A stretch of DNA of 64,000 nt from Iamia sp038233075 (GTDB lineage Bacteria > Actinomycetota > Acidimicrobiia > Acidimicrobiales > Iamiaceae). Position 1 is the first letter of the stretch. The number at the start of each line of letters is the position of its first letter. Both the position numbers and the translations under genes were made by a program. The DNA lies in assembly GCA_038233075.1 (NCBI GenBank), contig JBBSMQ010000009.1, forward strand, positions 1 through 64,000. Direction: 5' to 3'. Below are positions 1 through 7,984 of this stretch, in pieces. The notes beneath the pieces are model-generated. The model saw nothing but the letters and a program-made list of their open reading frames with translations, was not told the origin of the DNA and made no database searches.

Positions 1-30
1 GCGTCCCGGCCGGGGCCCCCCCCCCCCCCC

Positions 31-65
31 GGGTGGGCGCCCTCGCGGGCGCCCGCGGCCCACCC
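31..65. terminator. GC-rich hairpin downstream of the first gene
   Basis: The stretch contains GGGTGGG, two self-complementary GGGCGCCC blocks separated by tcgc, and CCCACCC, so it can fold into a strong stem. It lies just past the stop of the minus-strand gene at 113-340 and follows a run of 15 C at 16-30. It has no U tract, which is common for high-GC actinobacterial terminators. Function is inferred from position and shape only. Confidence 0.35.
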
Positions 66-112
66 CCCCCGCCCCCACTACGGGGATCGCTTCGTACTGG
101 CGACCGTCACCG

Positions 113-340
113 TCAGAGCTCGAGGTCGACGGTGGGGGAGCCGTCGGCCACGGTGATGGTGGCGGGGACGCCGAGGCTGTCGAGGGCGTCGACGCCGGAG
201 GGGCCGCGCAGCTCGACCACCTCGCCCTTGTGGGCGCCGGCCAGCACCGCCAGGTGCAGCACCACCCCCGCGGCGTCCTCGTCGCGGGCGTCGACGACGA
301 TCGCGTCGAAGGTCCCGTCGGGGAGGGGCGCGGTGGTCAT
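113..340 (-). CDS. Small hypothetical protein, acidic
   Basis: A 75-residue protein beginning MTTAPLPDGTFDAIVVDARD. It is acidic and rich in Ala, Val and Asp, has no Cys, and shows alternating hydrophobic residues that suggest a small beta-rich domain. I do not recognise the family. The ATG at 340 is preferred; an in-frame GTG at 358 would add six residues. No clear ribosome-binding site precedes either start. It is divergent from hup, with a shared intergenic region of about 200 bp. The composition looks protein-like, so I treat it as real but of unknown function. Confidence 0.5.
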   Translation of the reverse strand: MTTAPLPDGTFDAIVVDARDEDAAGVVLHLAVLAGAHKGEVVELRGPSGVDALDSLGVPATITVADGSPTVDLEL

Positions 341-459
341 GGGGGCCGAGCCTGGCACGCGGCGCGGCCCCCTTCCGCGAGTGGGGGCGGAAGGTTAGCG
401 GGCCGGACCTCGGGAACCGCGAACCCTTGTCGCGCAAGGCGTTCCGCGCTCCAGGGTCC

Positions 460-488
460 TTGACCCGGCGGGTCTGGTGGGCTCAGAT
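460..488 (+). promoter_or_regulatory. Sigma70-type promoter of hup
   Basis: TTGACC (460-465) and TCAGAT (483-488) are separated by 17 bp, about 50 bp upstream of the hup start. Spacing and hexamers fit a housekeeping promoter. Confidence 0.5.
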
Positions 489-495
489 GCCCTAC

Positions 496-509
496 GTCCG
501 ACATCGGAC
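496..509. promoter_or_regulatory. Perfect palindrome in the hup leader
   Basis: GTCCGA-ca-TCGGAC is a perfect 6-2-6 inverted repeat between the hup -10 and its ribosome-binding site. It could be an operator or a short hairpin in the leader. No regulator can be named. Confidence 0.35.
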
Positions 510-539
510 ATCGACATCCACGATCCAGGAGGTTGGCCA

Positions 540-854
540 GTGGCCAACGTGACCAAGGCCGATTTCATCGCACAGGTGGCTGCTCAGGCCGACACCGACA
601 AGACGACCGCTGCCGCGGTCATCAAGGCCTTCGAGGACACCGTCGCCACGACGGTGAAGAAGGGCGACTCCATCGTCCTCACCGGGTTCCTCAAGTTCGA
701 GCAGGGCCAGCGCAAGGCCGGCACCGCCCGCAACCCCCAGACCGGTGCGCAGGTCAAGACCAAGGCCAAGAAGTACCCCAAGGTCTCGGCCGGCACCTCG
801 CTCAAGAAGGTCGTCAACAACGAGAGCCCGGCTCCCAAGCTGGCCAAGGTCTGA
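540..854 (+). CDS. hup: DNA-binding protein HU
   Basis: HU is a small dimeric nucleoid protein that bends and compacts DNA without strong sequence preference. The 104-residue product starts VANVTKADFIAQVAAQAD and carries the HU/IHF fold: an N-terminal helix-turn-helix dimerisation core, GDSIVLTGFLKFEQ, and the DNA-arm region with ARNPQTGAQ (the conserved R-NP motif). The C-terminal tail after the arm is Lys-rich but short, so this is not the long-tailed mycobacterial HupB form. The GTG at 540 is chosen because AGGAGG at 527-532 sits 7 nt upstream; in-frame starts further up lack a site and extend past the family N-terminus. It is convergent with the TetR gene. Confidence 0.95.
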   Translation: MANVTKADFIAQVAAQADTDKTTAAAVIKAFEDTVATTVKKGDSIVLTGFLKFEQGQRKAGTARNPQTGAQVKTKAKKYPKVSAGTSLKKVVNNESPAPKLAKV

Positions 855-884
855 GCCTCGACCCCACCGAGAGGGTGCAGGGGT

Positions 885-899
885 CGGGCCTCAGGCCCG
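885..899 (+). terminator. Hairpin downstream of hup
   Basis: CGGGCC-tca-GGCCCG forms a 6-bp GC stem about 30 bp after the hup stop. There is no U tract. Confidence 0.4.
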
Positions 900-999
900 G
901 CGCTCTGCTCGCCCTCTGAGCGGTCGAGCGGACAGGGCCACCAGGGCAGAACTGCCCCGGACGTCCATCTGTCGCCGCCGCCTCTGAGTTGAATCCGGC

Positions 1000-1027
1000 A
1001 CGGGGAGGGCCTGCGGGCCCTCCCCGT
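1000..1027. terminator. Strong bidirectional hairpin between hup and tetR
   Basis: A perfect 12-bp stem (ACGGGGAGGGCC against its complement) closes a tgcg loop. It sits between two convergent genes and so can terminate both. Confidence 0.6.
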
Positions 1028-1034
1028 TGCGCGC

Positions 1035-1076
1035 CAGGGCCAGGGCCAGGGCCAGGGCCAGGGCCAGGGCCAGGGC
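1035..1076. repeat. CAGGGC hexanucleotide tandem repeat, 7 copies
   Basis: Seven perfect head-to-tail copies of CAGGGC lie between the terminator hairpin and the tetR stop codon. They are non-coding. Such an array can vary in copy number by slippage. Confidence 0.9.
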
Positions 1077-1091
1077 CGGCCCTCGGTCGCG

Positions 1092-1730
1092 CTATCGGCC
1101 GGGCACGGGCACAGATGCCGCGGCCCGGTCCGGCGCGTCACCGGCGCCGATGGCCAGGTGGCGCACCAGCGCGGCCAGGGCTCGCTCCGCCTGACGGTTG
1201 GACTGCACCCCCGCGCCGAGCTCGATCGACACCAGGCCGTGGACGGCGCTCCACAGCTCCAGCGCCATCTCATCGGGCGCCACCCGGTCGAGGCGTCCGG
1301 CGTCCATCGCCCGTTGCACGCCCCGGACCAGCACCAGGAAGGTCTCGAGGGCCTGAGCCTGCTCGTCGGGCTCGACGAGCACCTCGCCCACCGGTCGGGC
1401 GAACATGGCGCGGAACAGGTGGGGATCGGCACGGGCGGTGCGACGGTAGGCCCGTGCGAACGCGGCCAGGTCGGCCACCGCGTCGTCAGTCCGGCGCACT
1501 CGGGCCAGGTGCCGACCGAGCTGGTGGAAGCCCTCGGAGCACACGGCCCGGAGCAGCTCGGGCTTGCCGCCGAAGTGGGTGTAGACGGCCATGGTCGAGG
1601 TCCCCACCGCGTCGGCCACCTTGCGCACACTGACCGCCTCCGGTCCGGCGTCGTAGAGCAGGCGGGCCGTCTCCGCGATCAGCGCGGCGCGCACGTCGGT
1701 CGCGGCGGGCTCGGCGGACATGGTTGACAT
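1092..1730 (-). CDS. TetR-family transcriptional regulator
   Basis: A 212-residue TetR-type repressor. Residues 13-60 form the N-terminal DNA-binding domain with the typical helix-turn-helix stretch ending TSTMAVYTHFGGKPELL. The rest is a helical ligand-binding and dimerisation domain with the WHG-like pattern ELWSAVHGLVSIELG near residues 160-175. It is transcribed away from the carotenoid-oxygenase gene at 1819. Two copies of ACAAC-N3-GTTAT lie between them, so it most likely represses that gene and itself. The start ATG at 1728-1730 overlaps the -35 element of the divergent promoter. The ligand is unknown; a lipophilic apocarotenoid or fatty substrate is only a guess. Confidence 0.9.
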   Translation of the reverse strand: MSTMSAEPAATDVRAALIAETARLLYDAGPEAVSVRKVADAVGTSTMAVYTHFGGKPELLRAVCSEGFHQLGRHLARVRRTDDAVADLAAFARAYRRTARADPHLFRAMFARPVGEVLVEPDEQAQALETFLVLVRGVQRAMDAGRLDRVAPDEMALELWSAVHGLVSIELGAGVQSNRQAERALAALVRHLAIGAGDAPDRAAASVPVPGR

Positions 1731-1752
1731 CTTTCCACAACATCGTTATTGT
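1724..1752 (+). promoter_or_regulatory. Consensus promoter of the carotenoid oxygenase gene
   Basis: TTGACA (1724-1729) and TATTGT (1747-1752) are separated by exactly 17 bp. The -35 is a perfect consensus, unusual in DNA this GC-rich. The first TetR operator overlaps the spacer and the -10. Confidence 0.75.
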
Positions 1753-1770
1753 CCCCTACAACGCTGTTAT
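1737..1770. promoter_or_regulatory. Double TetR operator
   Basis: ACAAC-N3-GTTAT occurs at 1737-1749 and again at 1758-1770, with starts exactly 21 bp (two helical turns) apart. Each copy is an inverted repeat with half-site AYAAC. The first covers the -10 of the 1724-1752 promoter and the second covers its expected start site, a classic repression layout. Confidence 0.7.
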
Positions 1771-1818
1771 GGCCTGGTCGAGGTACGGCGAGGCCGCCGA
1801 GACGTCAGGAGGCCGACC

Positions 1819-3198
1819 ATGGCCGTCCGCACCACCAACCCCTACCTCGAGGGCAACTTCGGTCCGGTCACCGAGGAGGTGACGGCCCACGACCTTGCGG
1901 TGGTGGGCTCGCTGCCGCCCGAGCTGGACGGTCGCTACCTGCGCATCGGTCCCAACCCGATCATGGACAACGTGGCCGATCCGTCCCGGCACCACTGGTT
2001 CACCGGCGACGGCATGGTGCACGGCGTGCGCCTGCACGACGGCCGGGCCGAGTGGTATCGGAACCGCTGGGTCCGGTCCACCCAGGTCAGCCGGGCCCTC
2101 GGTGAGGAGCCGGCCCCGGGGGAGCGCCACGGTGGGATGGACACGGTCAACACCCACATCATCGGCCATGCCGGCACGACCCTGGCTCTGGTCGAGGCGG
2201 GGGCACGGCCGGTGGAGCTCACCGACGAGCTGGAGACCGTGGGCCACACCGACCTCGGTGGCACCCTGCCCAACGGCTTCACCGCCCACCCCAAGCGTGA
2301 CCCCCGCACCGGCGAGCTCCACGCCGTGGCCTACCACTGGGCCCTGCCCCACCTGCAGTACATCGTGGTCGGCACCGACGGACGGGTCCGCACGGTCGAG
2401 CCGATCCCGCTCGACCACGGACCCATGGTCCACGACATGTCGCTCACCGAGCGCTACGCCGTGGTCTACGACCTCCCCGTCACCTTCGACATGGACCTCG
2501 TGACCCAGGGGGCCTCGTTCCCCTACGCCTGGAACCGGCAGCTGCCGGCCCGGCTCGGCCTCCTGCCCCGGGAGGGCACGGCGGCCGACATCCGGTGGTT
2601 CGAGGTCGAGCCCTGCTACGTGTTCCACGCCCTGAACGCCCACGACGAGCCCGGCGCCGACGGCGCCGACGGTCGGGTCGTGCTCCACGTGGTCCGCCAC
2701 GAGCGCACCTTCGACCGCGATCGGGTGGGGCCGGCCGACGCCACCCCCACCCTCTGGCGGTGGACCCTGGACCTCGACCGGGGCACCGTGGTCGAGGAGC
2801 AGCTCGATGACCACGGCCAGGAGTTCCCCCGCGTGACCGACAGCCGGGTCGGGCTCCCGGCCCGCTTCGGCTGGGCGGTGGGGGTGCCGGTCAGCACCCC
2901 GGGCGACTTCGGGGCCCAGGACACCATCCTGCGCCACGACCTGGGGGCCGGCACCGTGGCCGGCCACCCCGCCGGAGAGGGTCGTCAGGTGGGTGAGGCG
3001 GTGGTCATCCCTCGGGTGGGGGGCGACATCGACGACGAGACCGACGCCTGGCTCATGGCCGCGGCCCACGACCGGGGGACCGAGCGGGGCGAGCTCCTGG
3101 TGTGGGCGGCCGACGCCCCCGGCGAGGAGCCCGTGGCCCGGGTGCCGCTCCCGGCCCGGGTCCCCTTCGGCTTCCACGGCAGCTGGATCCCTAACTGA
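1819..3198 (+). CDS. Carotenoid oxygenase (RPE65/CCD family)
   Basis: A 459-residue non-haem Fe(II) dioxygenase of the carotenoid/stilbene cleavage family, which splits conjugated double bonds with O2. The N-terminal segment GRYLRIGPNPI is the family hallmark before the first propeller blade. The four iron-ligating histidines can be placed in AYHWALPHL, GPMVHDMS, a central YVFHALNAHDE and the C-terminal FGFHGSWIPN. HHWFTGDGMVHG is also typical. The start ATG at 1819 has AGGAGG at 1807-1812; upstream in-frame starts lie inside the promoter. It is controlled by the divergent TetR protein. The substrate cannot be told: carotenoid, apocarotenoid, lignostilbene or isoeugenol are all possible. Confidence 0.9.
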   Translation: MAVRTTNPYLEGNFGPVTEEVTAHDLAVVGSLPPELDGRYLRIGPNPIMDNVADPSRHHWFTGDGMVHGVRLHDGRAEWYRNRWVRSTQVSRALGEEPAPGERHGGMDTVNTHIIGHAGTTLALVEAGARPVELTDELETVGHTDLGGTLPNGFTAHPKRDPRTGELHAVAYHWALPHLQYIVVGTDGRVRTVEPIPLDHGPMVHDMSLTERYAVVYDLPVTFDMDLVTQGASFPYAWNRQLPARLGLLPREGTAADIRWFEVEPCYVFHALNAHDEPGADGADGRVVLHVVRHERTFDRDRVGPADATPTLWRWTLDLDRGTVVEEQLDDHGQEFPRVTDSRVGLPARFGWAVGVPVSTPGDFGAQDTILRHDLGAGTVAGHPAGEGRQVGEAVVIPRVGGDIDDETDAWLMAAAHDRGTERGELLVWAADAPGEEPVARVPLPARVPFGFHGSWIPN

Positions 3199-3199
3199 T

Positions 3200-3213
3200 C
3201 CGCTTTCGAGCGG
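3200..3213. terminator. UUCG-loop hairpin after the carotenoid oxygenase
   Basis: CCGCT-ttcg-AGCGG starts directly after the stop codon, in the convergent gap. The stem is short but the loop is a stable UUCG tetraloop. Confidence 0.35.
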
Positions 3214-3321
3214 CTGCGCCGGCTCGCACGTCGCAGGACACGACACCCGGATCGGAGGATGAGGCGGGGTTCGCGGCTCCCCACCGCCACCCGACCCCAT
3301 CCGCATCGAGCTCGAAAACCC

Positions 3322-4062
3322 CTAGCGGTCGGTGGGGAGGCGGGCGAAGAGCTCGGCCGCGCTCCGGCCCACCCGGCGGCCGGCGGTGGCGGCCTCGTCG
3401 CGCATCCGGCGCCGGAACCGCTCCCGCGCCGAGCCATCGTCCTCGGTGGTGATGTCCATGGTCGACTCGAACTGGCTGCGGTGCGCCTCCAGGGCCGCCA
3501 CCTTGGCTTCCAGGTGCTCGCCTGAGGCGACCTCGGCGTGGGTCACCCGGTCGGCCTCGAACAGCAGCAGGGCGCCGGGGCGGTGGTGGGCCACGCCGTG
3601 CTCGGGGAAGAAGTGGGGGTCGCGGGCCGCGACCAGGCCCTCGACCACCAGCCGTCCCGCGGCCCGGTGGTCCGGGTGCAGGCGATGACGCCGCCAGGGG
3701 TCGTGGCCGAGCAACACATCCGGACGCAGTCGGCGGATCCAGTGCGCCACCTCGGAGGTGGTGTCGCGGTCGGCCTCCAGCTCACCGTCGACCCGGCCCA
3801 GGAACACGACCTCGCGCCGGGCTCCGAGCGCGGCGGCGGCGTCGCGCTGCTCGTCCTGGCGGCTGGCCACCAGCGCGGCCAGGTCGGCCGACGCGTCCCA
3901 CGTCCCCTTGGAGCCGTCAGTGCAGACCAGCAGCGAGACCTCGCAGCCGGCCTCTGCCCAGCGGGCCAGGGTGGCGCCGGCGCCGAACTCGATGTCGTCG
4001 GGGTGGGCCCCCACCGCCAGGGCCCGCTCGGGCACCGGGAGGTCGCGGGACGTGACCGTCAT
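3322..4062 (-). CDS. PIG-L/LmbE-family deacetylase
   Basis: A 246-residue zinc-dependent N-deacetylase of the PIG-L family, which removes acetyl groups from N-acetylglucosaminyl compounds or similar amides. The zinc-site motif AVGAHPDDIEFGAG is near residue 20, and the second part HRLHPDHRAAG with its His and Asp residues is near residue 135. The ATG at 4060-4062 overlaps the cofC stop in an ATGA arrangement, so the two genes are probably translationally coupled. It is closer to generic LmbE proteins than to MshB or Mca (a clear Mca is at 34709), so no specific substrate is assigned. Confidence 0.85.
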   Translation of the reverse strand: MTVTSRDLPVPERALAVGAHPDDIEFGAGATLARWAEAGCEVSLLVCTDGSKGTWDASADLAALVASRQDEQRDAAAALGARREVVFLGRVDGELEADRDTTSEVAHWIRRLRPDVLLGHDPWRRHRLHPDHRAAGRLVVEGLVAARDPHFFPEHGVAHHRPGALLLFEADRVTHAEVASGEHLEAKVAALEAHRSQFESTMDITTEDDGSARERFRRRMRDEAATAGRRVGRSAAELFARLPTDR

Positions 4063-4664
4063 CGCTCGCGGCCGCACGATGCGGCCAGCTCGTCGTCGCT
4101 GGGCAGATCCAGGTCGGCGGGGATGTCGACGTCCCACCCCAGACGGGGGTCGCGCACGACCCGGAGGGCGAGGCCCAGTCGGGTGGCCTCCTGGCAGTGC
4201 CGGGCGAAGGATCCGGGCCCGTAGGCGAAGCGGAACCCACCGCGCGCTGGGACGACGACGACGTTGGTGCCCTCGGAGCGCCGGTCGGGGACGAGGACCA
4301 CCCCGGGCGCCTCCTCGGTCCCGAGCAAGGCCAGCTCCGCCAGGCCCCGGGCGAGGGGGAGGTCGGCGTGGGCCACCACCACCCGGTCGGCGCCGGCCTC
4401 GGCGACGGCGGCGACACCGGCCTCGACCGCGCCGTCCAGGCCGAGCCCGGGCGTCCACCCCACGGCGACCCCCTGGGCCCGCGCCCAGTCGGCCACCCCG
4501 GGGTCGTCGCAGACCACGGTGACCGACAGCGGCGCGGCGGCGGTGATGACGTGCTCGGCCATCTCCCGGGCCAGCACGGCCCGCGCCGCCGGGGCGAGGG
4601 CAGGGGCGAGACGGAGCTTCGCCGCGTGGAAGGCCTTCACCGGGACCACCACCGCTGCCGACAC
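4059..4664 (-). CDS. cofC: CofC/FbiD-type guanylyltransferase (coenzyme F420 biosynthesis)
   Basis: CofC/FbiD activates 2-phospho-L-lactate, or phosphoenolpyruvate in actinobacteria, with GTP to give the precursor used by CofD/FbiA in coenzyme F420 synthesis. The 201-residue product starts SAAVVVPVKAFHAAKLRLAP, the typical nucleotidyltransferase N-terminus with VPVK..AKSRLAP. It continues with VVAHADLPLARG (the D-P metal-binding region) and DRRSEGTNVVVV. The GTG at 4664 has TAGCCT at 4672-4677, 7 nt upstream, and no ribosome-binding site, so it is probably leaderless. It forms a coupled pair with the deacetylase at 3322. Confidence 0.9.
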   Translation of the reverse strand: MSAAVVVPVKAFHAAKLRLAPALAPAARAVLAREMAEHVITAAAPLSVTVVCDDPGVADWARAQGVAVGWTPGLGLDGAVEAGVAAVAEAGADRVVVAHADLPLARGLAELALLGTEEAPGVVLVPDRRSEGTNVVVVPARGGFRFAYGPGSFARHCQEATRLGLALRVVRDPRLGWDVDIPADLDLPSDDELAASCGRER

Positions 4665-4775
4665 CCGGGCGAGGCTACCGGCGACCCCGTCCCGGTGCCG
4701 TCAGCCATCCTCCCGACCGGGACCGGACGGTCCGGCGCCGGTCGGCGCCGAGTGGCAGGTGTACCGTCCGCCACC

Positions 4776-5789
4776 GTGGACATCCGTGTGGCTGTGATCG
4801 GTGCTGGCTCGTGGGGGACGACGGTGGCCGCCCTGGCCGCCCGCAACACCCCCACGACGATCTGGGCCCGCCGGCCCGAGCTGGCCGACCAGATCAACGA
4901 CGACCGCTGCAACGGCGACTACCTGGCCGACTACACGCTGCCCGACCCCCTGGTCGCGACCTCCGACCTCGAGGAGGCGGTGCGGGACTGCGACGTGCTC
5001 GTCATGGCGGTGCCCTCGCAGGGGTTCCGCGGTGCCCTCGAGGACGTCGCCACCTACCTGCGCCCCTGGGTGCCGGTCGTGAGCCTGACCAAGGGCCTTG
5101 AGATCGGGTCCCGCAAACGCATGAGCGAGATCGTCACCGAGGTCGTCCCCGGCCACCCGGTGGGGGTGCTGACCGGTCCCAACCTGGCCAAGGAGATCAT
5201 GGCCGGCCACGCCGCCGCCGCGGTCATGGCCATGGACGACCACAACGTCGCGCAGGCCCTGCAGGGGCTGTTCCGGGCCGATCTGTTCCGCGTCTACACC
5301 AACGAGGACGTCGTCGGCTGTGAGCTCGGGGGCGTCCTCAAGAACGTCATCGCCATCGCCGCCGGCATGGCCGACGGCCTCGGGGCGGGCGACAACACCC
5401 GGGCCGCGGTCGTCACCCGGGGCCTGGCCGAGATCTCCCGCCTCGGCATCGCCCTCGGCGGTCACGCGCTCACCTTCTCGGGCCTGGCCGGCATGGGCGA
5501 CCTCATCGCCACCTGCACCAGCACCCAGAGCCGCAACCGTCACGTGGGCGAGCGCCTGGGCCAGGGCGAGAGCATCGACGAGATCATCGAGGCCATGAAC
5601 ATGGTGGCCGAGGGGGTGAAGACCTCCCGCGTGGTGATGGAGCTGGCCGACGAGTTCGACCTGGAGATGCCGATCGCAGCCGAGGTCAAGGCCGTGTGCC
5701 ACGACGGCCGACCGGCCGGCGAGGCCTACACCGGCCTGCTCAAGCGCGACTCCGGCCACGAGCTGGCCGGCGTGCGACCCGACGTTTGA
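4776..5789 (+). CDS. gpsA: Glycerol-3-phosphate dehydrogenase [NAD(P)+]
   Basis: GpsA reduces dihydroxyacetone phosphate to sn-glycerol 3-phosphate, the first step of phospholipid synthesis, in the cytoplasm. The 337-residue length is normal. The N-terminal dinucleotide motif is VAVIGAGSWGTT, followed by the substrate-domain signatures VSLTKGLE, GPNLAKEI and GGVLKNVIAIAAGMADGLG with the catalytic Lys, and FSGLAGMGDLIATCTS. The GTG at 4776 is chosen because it gives the family N-terminus and has TACCGT at 4762-4767, 8 nt upstream (leaderless type). The stop overlaps the TTG start of the next gene. Confidence 0.95.
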   Translation: MDIRVAVIGAGSWGTTVAALAARNTPTTIWARRPELADQINDDRCNGDYLADYTLPDPLVATSDLEEAVRDCDVLVMAVPSQGFRGALEDVATYLRPWVPVVSLTKGLEIGSRKRMSEIVTEVVPGHPVGVLTGPNLAKEIMAGHAAAAVMAMDDHNVAQALQGLFRADLFRVYTNEDVVGCELGGVLKNVIAIAAGMADGLGAGDNTRAAVVTRGLAEISRLGIALGGHALTFSGLAGMGDLIATCTSTQSRNRHVGERLGQGESIDEIIEAMNMVAEGVKTSRVVMELADEFDLEMPIAAEVKAVCHDGRPAGEAYTGLLKRDSGHELAGVRPDV

Positions 5790-7927
5790 GCCCCCGTCGT
5801 CGCCCTCGGCGCATCGCCCGTCGCCGGACCTCGGCGCCGACGGACCGCGCCTCGACCACCGCACGAGAGGCCCTCGTCGGTCTGCGCGAGGGGGGGTGGG
5901 CGCTCCCGCCCACCCTGGCGCGCGACGACGTGGTGCCCTCGTGGACCCGGATCGGCGTCGTCGACGGTGAGCGCAGCGCGCTGGTCGACGACCGGGGACT
6001 GGTCACGCCCATCTCCGGGTCGGGCCGGCCGTCGCTCGACTGGTGGGTGGGCGCCGAGGACCGCTGGCACGTCCCGGCCCGGGAGGTCGGTCTGACCCAG
6101 CGTCGCATCGACGGGGCTCCGGTGGTGGAGACGACCCTGCGGGTGCCCGGTGGCGAGGTGGTGCACCGGGCCTTCGGGGCCCGGGGCGGGGCCCACCCCG
6201 GCGGCGACGACTGGGTCGTCGTCGAGGTCGAGAACCGCTCCGCCCTCCCGGTCGCCCTGGCCTGGGTGATCCGACCCTACACGCCGACCGGGCCGACCGG
6301 GTCCGCTGCGCCCACCGTCACGGTGGCCTCGCCCTCCTTCTCCTCGGGACCGCAGCTCCTGGCCGCGTCGGAGCCGTTCGGCCTGCTGCCCCGTCCGCCG
6401 TCGCGCTGGGCTCGCGGCGACGGGGTGGACCCGATCCACGAGGTGCAGGCGGGGACGGCATCCACCGGGCCCGTCTCGGTCCCCGACGGCGCCGGGTCCG
6501 GACCCGCCTCGCTGGCCCTCCTCACCCCGCTGCCCCACACGGCCACCACCCGGGTGGTGCTGTTCGCCTCGCCGGTGGAGGCCCGCGCTGTGGCCTCCGC
6601 TGAGCTCCTCTGGCCCGAGCGCCTCCCCCCCGTCGAGGCCGTGGTGCGGGGATGGACCGCCCTGGCCGAGCGGGGTCCCCGCCTGGAGCTGCCCGACCCG
6701 GTGCTGGCCGACGCGGTGGCGACGGCGCGCCGGTCGCTGCCCCTGGCCCACCGGCTGCGGCGGGAACCCGCACCCACCGACCGCGCACCCGCCCCGGCCA
6801 CCCACATCATCACCACCGCCGATGGGGGCGAGGCTGACCGGACCACCCCCGGGGAGCAGATGGAGATCCTGGCCGCGCTGGCCTGGTGGGGCGAGGCCGA
6901 CACCGTCGATCGGGCCCTGGTGGGCTGGGCCTCCGGCCAGCAGCGGGGCGGTGGCTTCGGGAGGCCGGAGGCCACCGCGCTGGCCCTGCGGGCCCTCGCC
7001 CTCCACGCCGCCGCCTCCGGGGACGTCGGTCCGGCCCGGGCCTGGCTGCCCGAGGTGGGCGGGGCCGTCGAGGCCCTGGGCCGCGCCGCCCGGCGACCGC
7101 CGGCGGGCACCGACCTGGCGGCGGTGGCCGAGGGTCTCGAGGCCGCATCGGTGGTGCTGGGCGGCCTGGGTCAGGCCGAGCCCGCCAGCCGGGTCGCAGC
7201 CCACGCGGCGGAGGTCCGGGCCCGGGCGTCGCCTCCGGGGCCCGCGCCCGACGGTCGGGGAGCGCCGCCCACGCCACGGCGCCTGGCCGCCCGGGCCGTG
7301 GCCGCCGCCCGGGCCGGTGCTCCCGCCCCCGAGCTGTGGGCCGTGCTGCGCGCCGCCTCGGCCACCACCACCTGGTCCGATCCTGAGCGCTGGGAGGGCG
7401 ACGACGGGCTGGTGTCGGCTCGGCTCCTCGACACCGTCGCCCGGATGCTGGTGCGTGACGACCCCGCCGGCCCGGCGCTCGTCGCCTGGATGCCCCCGGA
7501 GTGGTGGGGCCGGGGGTGGGAGGTCCACGGGGCGCCGACCCGGTGGGGGCCGCTGTCCTACGCCGTGCGCTGGCACGGTGGGCGCCCGGCGCTGCTCTGG
7601 GAGCTGGGCGCGCCCCTCGCCGGCACGACCGGCGAGGCGGTGCTGACCGCCCCCGGCCTCGATCCTGGCTGGCGGACCACGGAGCGGACGGGGGACGCCC
7701 TGCTCGCCGCGGTCGCCCCCCCTCCCGGCCACCCCGCCGCCGACGACGCTCCACCCGGAGCACTTGGGTCGGGCGCCGTGGCCATCGCCGCCCCGCCCCG
7801 CTCGATCTGGCGGCCGCAGGACGCGGGGCCCGACGCACCCCCGCAAGGCGACGAGGAACCCTCAGCCGTCGAGGATCGACACTCGGGCCCGCCCGCTCCA
7901 CCCGCTGACGGGGGATCCTTCACGTGA
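5786..7927 (+). CDS. Large conserved-looking protein of unknown function
   Basis: A 713-residue protein I cannot assign. No signal peptide is seen. The N-terminal half (residues 30-260) is beta-rich with many Trp, such as GRPSLDWWVGAEDRWHVP and WVVVEVENRSALPVALAWV, resembling the beta-sandwich that precedes catalytic domains in sugar-active enzymes. The middle (350-480) is strongly helical, with MEILAALAWWGEADTVDRAL and repeated Ala-rich helices as in an alpha/alpha toroid. This layout is like glycoside hydrolases of the debranching or trehalase type, but no catalytic motif is identifiable, so that remains a guess. The TTG start at 5786 overlaps the gpsA stop (TTGA), implying coupling. The Arg-rich first 15 residues could mean a later start. 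Confidence 0.75.
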   Translation: MSPRRRPRRIARRRTSAPTDRASTTAREALVGLREGGWALPPTLARDDVVPSWTRIGVVDGERSALVDDRGLVTPISGSGRPSLDWWVGAEDRWHVPAREVGLTQRRIDGAPVVETTLRVPGGEVVHRAFGARGGAHPGGDDWVVVEVENRSALPVALAWVIRPYTPTGPTGSAAPTVTVASPSFSSGPQLLAASEPFGLLPRPPSRWARGDGVDPIHEVQAGTASTGPVSVPDGAGSGPASLALLTPLPHTATTRVVLFASPVEARAVASAELLWPERLPPVEAVVRGWTALAERGPRLELPDPVLADAVATARRSLPLAHRLRREPAPTDRAPAPATHIITTADGGEADRTTPGEQMEILAALAWWGEADTVDRALVGWASGQQRGGGFGRPEATALALRALALHAAASGDVGPARAWLPEVGGAVEALGRAARRPPAGTDLAAVAEGLEAASVVLGGLGQAEPASRVAAHAAEVRARASPPGPAPDGRGAPPTPRRLAARAVAAARAGAPAPELWAVLRAASATTTWSDPERWEGDDGLVSARLLDTVARMLVRDDPAGPALVAWMPPEWWGRGWEVHGAPTRWGPLSYAVRWHGGRPALLWELGAPLAGTTGEAVLTAPGLDPGWRTTERTGDALLAAVAPPPGHPAADDAPPGALGSGAVAIAAPPRSIWRPQDAGPDAPPQGDEEPSAVEDRHSGPPAPPADGGSFT

Positions 7928-7984
7928 GCCCAGCTCGTCGCATCCCAGTGGCGGTCGGAACCCGGGCGCGGGAGGATCGCCCCC

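Noticed and set aside
1756..3306. A long minus-strand frame opposite the carotenoid oxygenase
   Set aside because: It is the complement of a well-supported gene with low-complexity Val/Gly/His composition and no family match.
3322..4062. MshB, the mycothiol biosynthesis deacetylase
   Set aside because: The protein has the PIG-L motifs but not the extended Mca/MshB segments seen in the gene at 34709, so only the family is assigned.
5726..7846. A long minus-strand frame opposite the unknown 713-residue gene
   Set aside because: Its composition is Gly/Arg/Pro-rich as expected of an antisense frame; the plus frame has normal protein character and couples to gpsA.
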